The notes under the pieces are model-generated. The model saw nothing but the letters and a program-made list of their open reading frames with translations. It had not been told where the DNA came from and searched no databases. This document shows, piece by piece, positions 32,264-34,954 of a DNA stretch of 34,954 nucleotides. Position 1 is the stretch's first letter. Every line of letters begins with the position of its first letter. Source of the stretch: Bacteroidota bacterium (GTDB taxonomy: Bacteria > Bacteroidota > Bacteroidia > Chitinophagales > Chitinophagaceae); assembly GCA_963169885.1 (NCBI GenBank), contig CAUJFR010000152.1, forward strand, positions 1 to 34,954, read 5' to 3'. The translations under genes and the position numbers were made by a program.

Positions 32264-33814
32264 ATGCTTATCAAGACATTTGGCAGTGCCGTATACGGTG
32301 TGGAAGCCACCACGATCACCATAGAAGTAAACTGGATACAGAACCAGGGTAAGGACCCGATGATTGTGGGTTTACCGGATAATGCGGTAAAGGAAAGCCT
32401 GCAACGAATCGAGAGTACCTTCAAAACAAATAACTATGATTTTCCCCGCACCAAAGTGGTGGTGAATATGGCACCGGCGGATATCCGCAAAAGCGGTACG
32501 GCGTTTGACCTTCCGATTGCATTGGGTATACTCGCTGCTTCTGAACAAATCAGTAATCCGGAGTCCTTGTCTTCCTATATTATCATGGGTGAATTATCGC
32601 TTAACGGTGAAATACGGCCCATCAAGGGAGCGTTGCCCATTGCCATCCAGGCACGCAAAGAAGGATTTAAAGGATTAATCGTACCCAATGTAAATGCCAA
32701 AGAAGCCGGCATGGTGAATCAGTTGCAGGTATACGGTATCGGGCATATCAACGAAGTGATTGATTTCTTTATCAACGGGGAGCAGGGATTGGAACCTGTC
32801 GTGATCAATACCCGGGAAGAGTTCTTCCATTCACAATATGATTTTGAAATTGATTTTTCCGAAGTAAAAGGTCAGGAGAATATCAAACGGGCCTTAGAGA
32901 TCGCGGCTGCGGGCGGACATAATGCCATTCTGATTGGTCCGCCCGGTGCCGGAAAAACCATGCTGGCTAAAAGACTGCCTACCATTCTGCCTCCGCTGAC
33001 CTTGCAGGAAGCATTGGAGACCACCAAGATTCATTCGGTCGCCGGCAAATTACCGGAGAATGCCACGTTGGTATCCAAGCGGCCATTCAGAAGTCCCCAT
33101 CACACGATTTCCGATGTAGCCCTCGTAGGCGGGGGTGGAATTCCTCAACCCGGAGAAATTTCACTGGCACATAACGGCGTGTTGTTCCTGGATGAGTTGC
33201 CTGAATTTAAACGGACGGTACTGGAAGTGATGCGGCAGCCGATGGAAGAAAGAAGGGTTACGATCTCCAGAGCGAAAGTTGCGGTGGACTTCCCGGCTTC
33301 TTTTATGTTGATGGCTTCAATGAATCCATGTCCCTGCGGGTATTACAATCACCCGGACCGGGTATGCAGTTGCGGTCCGGGTATGGTGCAGAAATATTTA
33401 AATAAAATTTCAGGGCCCCTGCTCGACCGGATTGACCTTCATGTGGAAGTTACACCCGTGGCTTTCAGTGAGCTCTCCGCCATCCGGCCGGCAGAACCTT
33501 CCAGTGCAATCCGTGACCGGGTCATCAAGGCCAGGGAAATACAGGCGGAACGTTATAAAGAAAATCCGGGCGTGTATTGCAATGCACAGATGAGCAGTAA
33601 GCAATTAAAAGAAATCTGCGTGATTAATGCGGTGGGGGCTAACCTGCTTAAAGTGGCCATGCAAAAACTCAACCTCTCCGCCCGGGCTTATGACCGGATT
33701 CTGAAAGTGAGCCGGACAATCGCAGACCTGTGTGACAGTCCCGATATCAAACCCGAACACCTGGCCGAAGCGATTCACTACCGCAGTCTTGACCGGGAGG
33801 GATGGGGTGGTTGA
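32264..33814 (+). CDS. comM: YifB/ComM family AAA+ ATPase (Mg-chelatase-like)
   Basis: The 516-residue product starts with the family signature MLIKTFGSAVYGVEATTI. The N-terminal ~180 residues form a Lon-protease-like S5 fold domain (PADIRKSGTAFDLPIALGIL, GELSLNGEIRPIKGALPIA). The AAA+ domain follows, with Walker A GPPGAGKT near residue 225, Walker B LFLDELPEF and sensor SMNPCPCGYY. Four Cys (CPCGYYNHPDRVCSCGPG) may bind zinc. The C-terminal Mg-chelatase region ends SLDREGWGG. ComM is a branch-migration helicase in natural transformation; whether this role holds here is inference. The ATG at 32246 would add six atypical residues. Confidence 0.93.
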   Translation: MLIKTFGSAVYGVEATTITIEVNWIQNQGKDPMIVGLPDNAVKESLQRIESTFKTNNYDFPRTKVVVNMAPADIRKSGTAFDLPIALGILAASEQISNPESLSSYIIMGELSLNGEIRPIKGALPIAIQARKEGFKGLIVPNVNAKEAGMVNQLQVYGIGHINEVIDFFINGEQGLEPVVINTREEFFHSQYDFEIDFSEVKGQENIKRALEIAAAGGHNAILIGPPGAGKTMLAKRLPTILPPLTLQEALETTKIHSVAGKLPENATLVSKRPFRSPHHTISDVALVGGGGIPQPGEISLAHNGVLFLDELPEFKRTVLEVMRQPMEERRVTISRAKVAVDFPASFMLMASMNPCPCGYYNHPDRVCSCGPGMVQKYLNKISGPLLDRIDLHVEVTPVAFSELSAIRPAEPSSAIRDRVIKAREIQAERYKENPGVYCNAQMSSKQLKEICVINAVGANLLKVAMQKLNLSARAYDRILKVSRTIADLCDSPDIKPEHLAEAIHYRSLDREGWGG

Positions 33815-33861
33815 AAGATGACAGATCAATCAATGCATTCTTCAATTCACCATTAAGCCGT

Positions 33862-34908
33862 TTACTTTTTTAATTCAAGGAGGGTTGCTTTCTTCTGTGC
33901 TTTTAATGCCAGCTCGGTAGCGAGGAAACAATGTGCCTGTGACATGGCTGTTTCTGTCCTGTTTATCACATCGTCTACAAATAAAGGGCCGAAATGAAGG
34001 ACTTCATTATTACAATCCATATGCAGCATTTCCTTTTTATTCACCAGGTATAAATGGTTACCACCTTTATGCGCCGATACGATATCCGTATTCTTGCGTA
34101 CTTCAATATAGCCTTCTGTGCCCATAATGGTCAGGCGGCCATCGCCCCAGGAATTGAGTCCGTCCGGAGTAAACCAATCCACACGGATATAGCCCACACC
34201 TCCGTTACCGCGCAGCATCACATCGCCAAAATCCTCAAATAATGGTTTATCCGGATGATGCAGATTTCCAACTTGCGACGCCACCACTTCCGCTTGCGTA
34301 CTGCCGGTAAAATGCAGGTACTGGTCGAACTGATGTGAACCAATATCAGTTAATATGCCACCGAACCGTTTCTTATCCCAGAACCAATCCGGACGTACAG
34401 CCAGTCCGGTTTTACCTATATTATTGTTGATCCGGTGAGGCGCTAAATTGATTGTTTGTATCACCTGGCCAATAGCCCCTGCTTTAACCAGCTGACTGGC
34501 TTTTTCCGTGCCTTTGTTTTCCAGCCGTTCACTGTACATGATGGAGTAGATCCGTTTGGTTTCTTGCTGTACTTTTTTTACGGCTGCCAATTGCTTCAGC
34601 GTTATGATACCCGGCTTATCCGTTAAATAATCCTTGCCATGCTGCATGACCCGGATACCCAGCGGGGCCCTTTCATCGGGAATGCCTGAACTTAATACGA
34701 GGTGAATAGACGGATCTTCGAGGATCTCCGCTTCACTCTTTGCCATCTTTGCTTCCGGAAATGTTTTTAAAAAAGCGGCGGTCAGGTCTGCTTCTTTGGC
34801 ATACAAGGCTACCAGCTCGCCACCCCCTCTTTTTATGGCTTCTGTCATACCATAAATATGCGGATGGTTGATATTGATGACAGCGAATCTTATTTTTCCA
34901 GTGGGCAT
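33862..34908 (-). CDS. Gfo/Idh/MocA-family oxidoreductase
   Basis: A 348-residue NAD(P)-dependent dehydrogenase of sugar-like substrates. The Rossmann half begins KIRFAVININHPHIYGM, with an atypical nucleotide loop, and contains DKPG near residue 97 (the catalytic Lys of the EKP motif). The C-terminal half contains GGILTDIGSHQFDQYL with the conserved Asp/His pair, and strands ending GTEGYIEVR. No signal peptide or Tat motif at this start. The ATG is preceded by an overlapping TAATG, so it may be coupled to an upstream gene beyond the window. The same frame is also open upstream to the edge, so a longer N-terminus cannot be excluded. Substrate unknown. Confidence 0.87.
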   Translation of the reverse strand: MPTGKIRFAVININHPHIYGMTEAIKRGGGELVALYAKEADLTAAFLKTFPEAKMAKSEAEILEDPSIHLVLSSGIPDERAPLGIRVMQHGKDYLTDKPGIITLKQLAAVKKVQQETKRIYSIMYSERLENKGTEKASQLVKAGAIGQVIQTINLAPHRINNNIGKTGLAVRPDWFWDKKRFGGILTDIGSHQFDQYLHFTGSTQAEVVASQVGNLHHPDKPLFEDFGDVMLRGNGGVGYIRVDWFTPDGLNSWGDGRLTIMGTEGYIEVRKNTDIVSAHKGGNHLYLVNKKEMLHMDCNNEVLHFGPLFVDDVINRTETAMSQAHCFLATELALKAQKKATLLELKK

Positions 34909-34954
34909 TACGGGTGTTTCCGTGCGGGATGGTCCGATTTCTTTAAATTCATCA
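34908..34954 (-). CDS. Possible 3' end of an upstream coupled gene (cut by window)
   Basis: On the minus strand a frame open from the window edge ends in TAA overlapping the oxidoreductase ATG (TAATG). Only 14 codons (…SDHPARKHP) are visible, so neither product nor reality can be judged. The overlap style is typical of coupled genes. Confidence 0.25.
   Translation of the reverse strand, partial: MNLKKSDHPARKHP

Overview
The window looks like ordinary chromosome of a Bacteroidota bacterium, most likely Chitinophagaceae or a close relative. The evidence is the recurring TAnnTTTG -7 promoter element, an isolated atpD-atpC pair with a very short epsilon subunit, a menG-porT pair, a protease carrying a type IX secretion (T9SS) sorting domain, and the general protein style. 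No rRNA, tRNA, CRISPR array or phage module was seen. No gene-free stretch exceeds about 240 bases.

Layout. 1-569 is the right end of an IS3-family insertion sequence cut by the window edge. 0.65-2.0 kb holds queA, with short tandem repeats before it, inside it and over its stop codon. 2.0-5.0 kb (minus) has a small membrane protein, a TlpA-like thioredoxin and a sensor histidine kinase. 5.2-7.2 kb (plus) is a tight YqgE / DUF4197 / ThuA operon. 7.2-9.3 kb (minus) is atpD-atpC behind a recognisable promoter. 9.5-12.5 kb carries a GNAT-fold protein and dnaX. 12.5-14.6 kb (minus) is an M48 metallopeptidase broken by a frameshift. 14.7-16.4 kb is pdhC. 16.6-22.7 kb holds a small membrane protein, a metallophosphoesterase/beta-propeller fusion, a GbsR-type regulator, a CoA-binding protein, a secreted protein, a T9SS-exported metzincin protease and a YkuK-like protein. 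22.8-28.5 kb has a small secreted or anchored protein, engB, menG, porT, an outer-membrane barrel (Wzi/RemB-like) and pyrC. 28.5-29.2 kb is a small inverted-repeat-bounded unit with a four-helix-bundle (S23/IVS-type) gene. 29.2-34.9 kb has a MutS-like ATPase, an M1 aminopeptidase, a YifB/ComM ATPase and a Gfo/Idh/MocA oxidoreductase.

Themes. Most genes are housekeeping: tRNA modification, F1 ATPase, replication clamp loader, pyruvate dehydrogenase, ribosome assembly, menaquinone and pyrimidine synthesis. PorT, the barrel protein and the T9SS-tagged protease link parts of the window through type IX secretion.

The least explained structure is a set of degenerate 7-bp (once 8-bp) tandem arrays at separate loci. 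In front of queA and engB the array stops exactly 3 nt before an identical TACCTTTG -7 box. At 28.5-29.2 kb, arrays in opposite orientation, sharing a perfect 23-bp inverted repeat, bracket the four-helix-bundle gene. Separately, dnaX has a ten-A run just after clamp-loader domain III, where a slip in either direction meets a stop within three codons. That is a strong candidate for programmed production of the gamma subunit.
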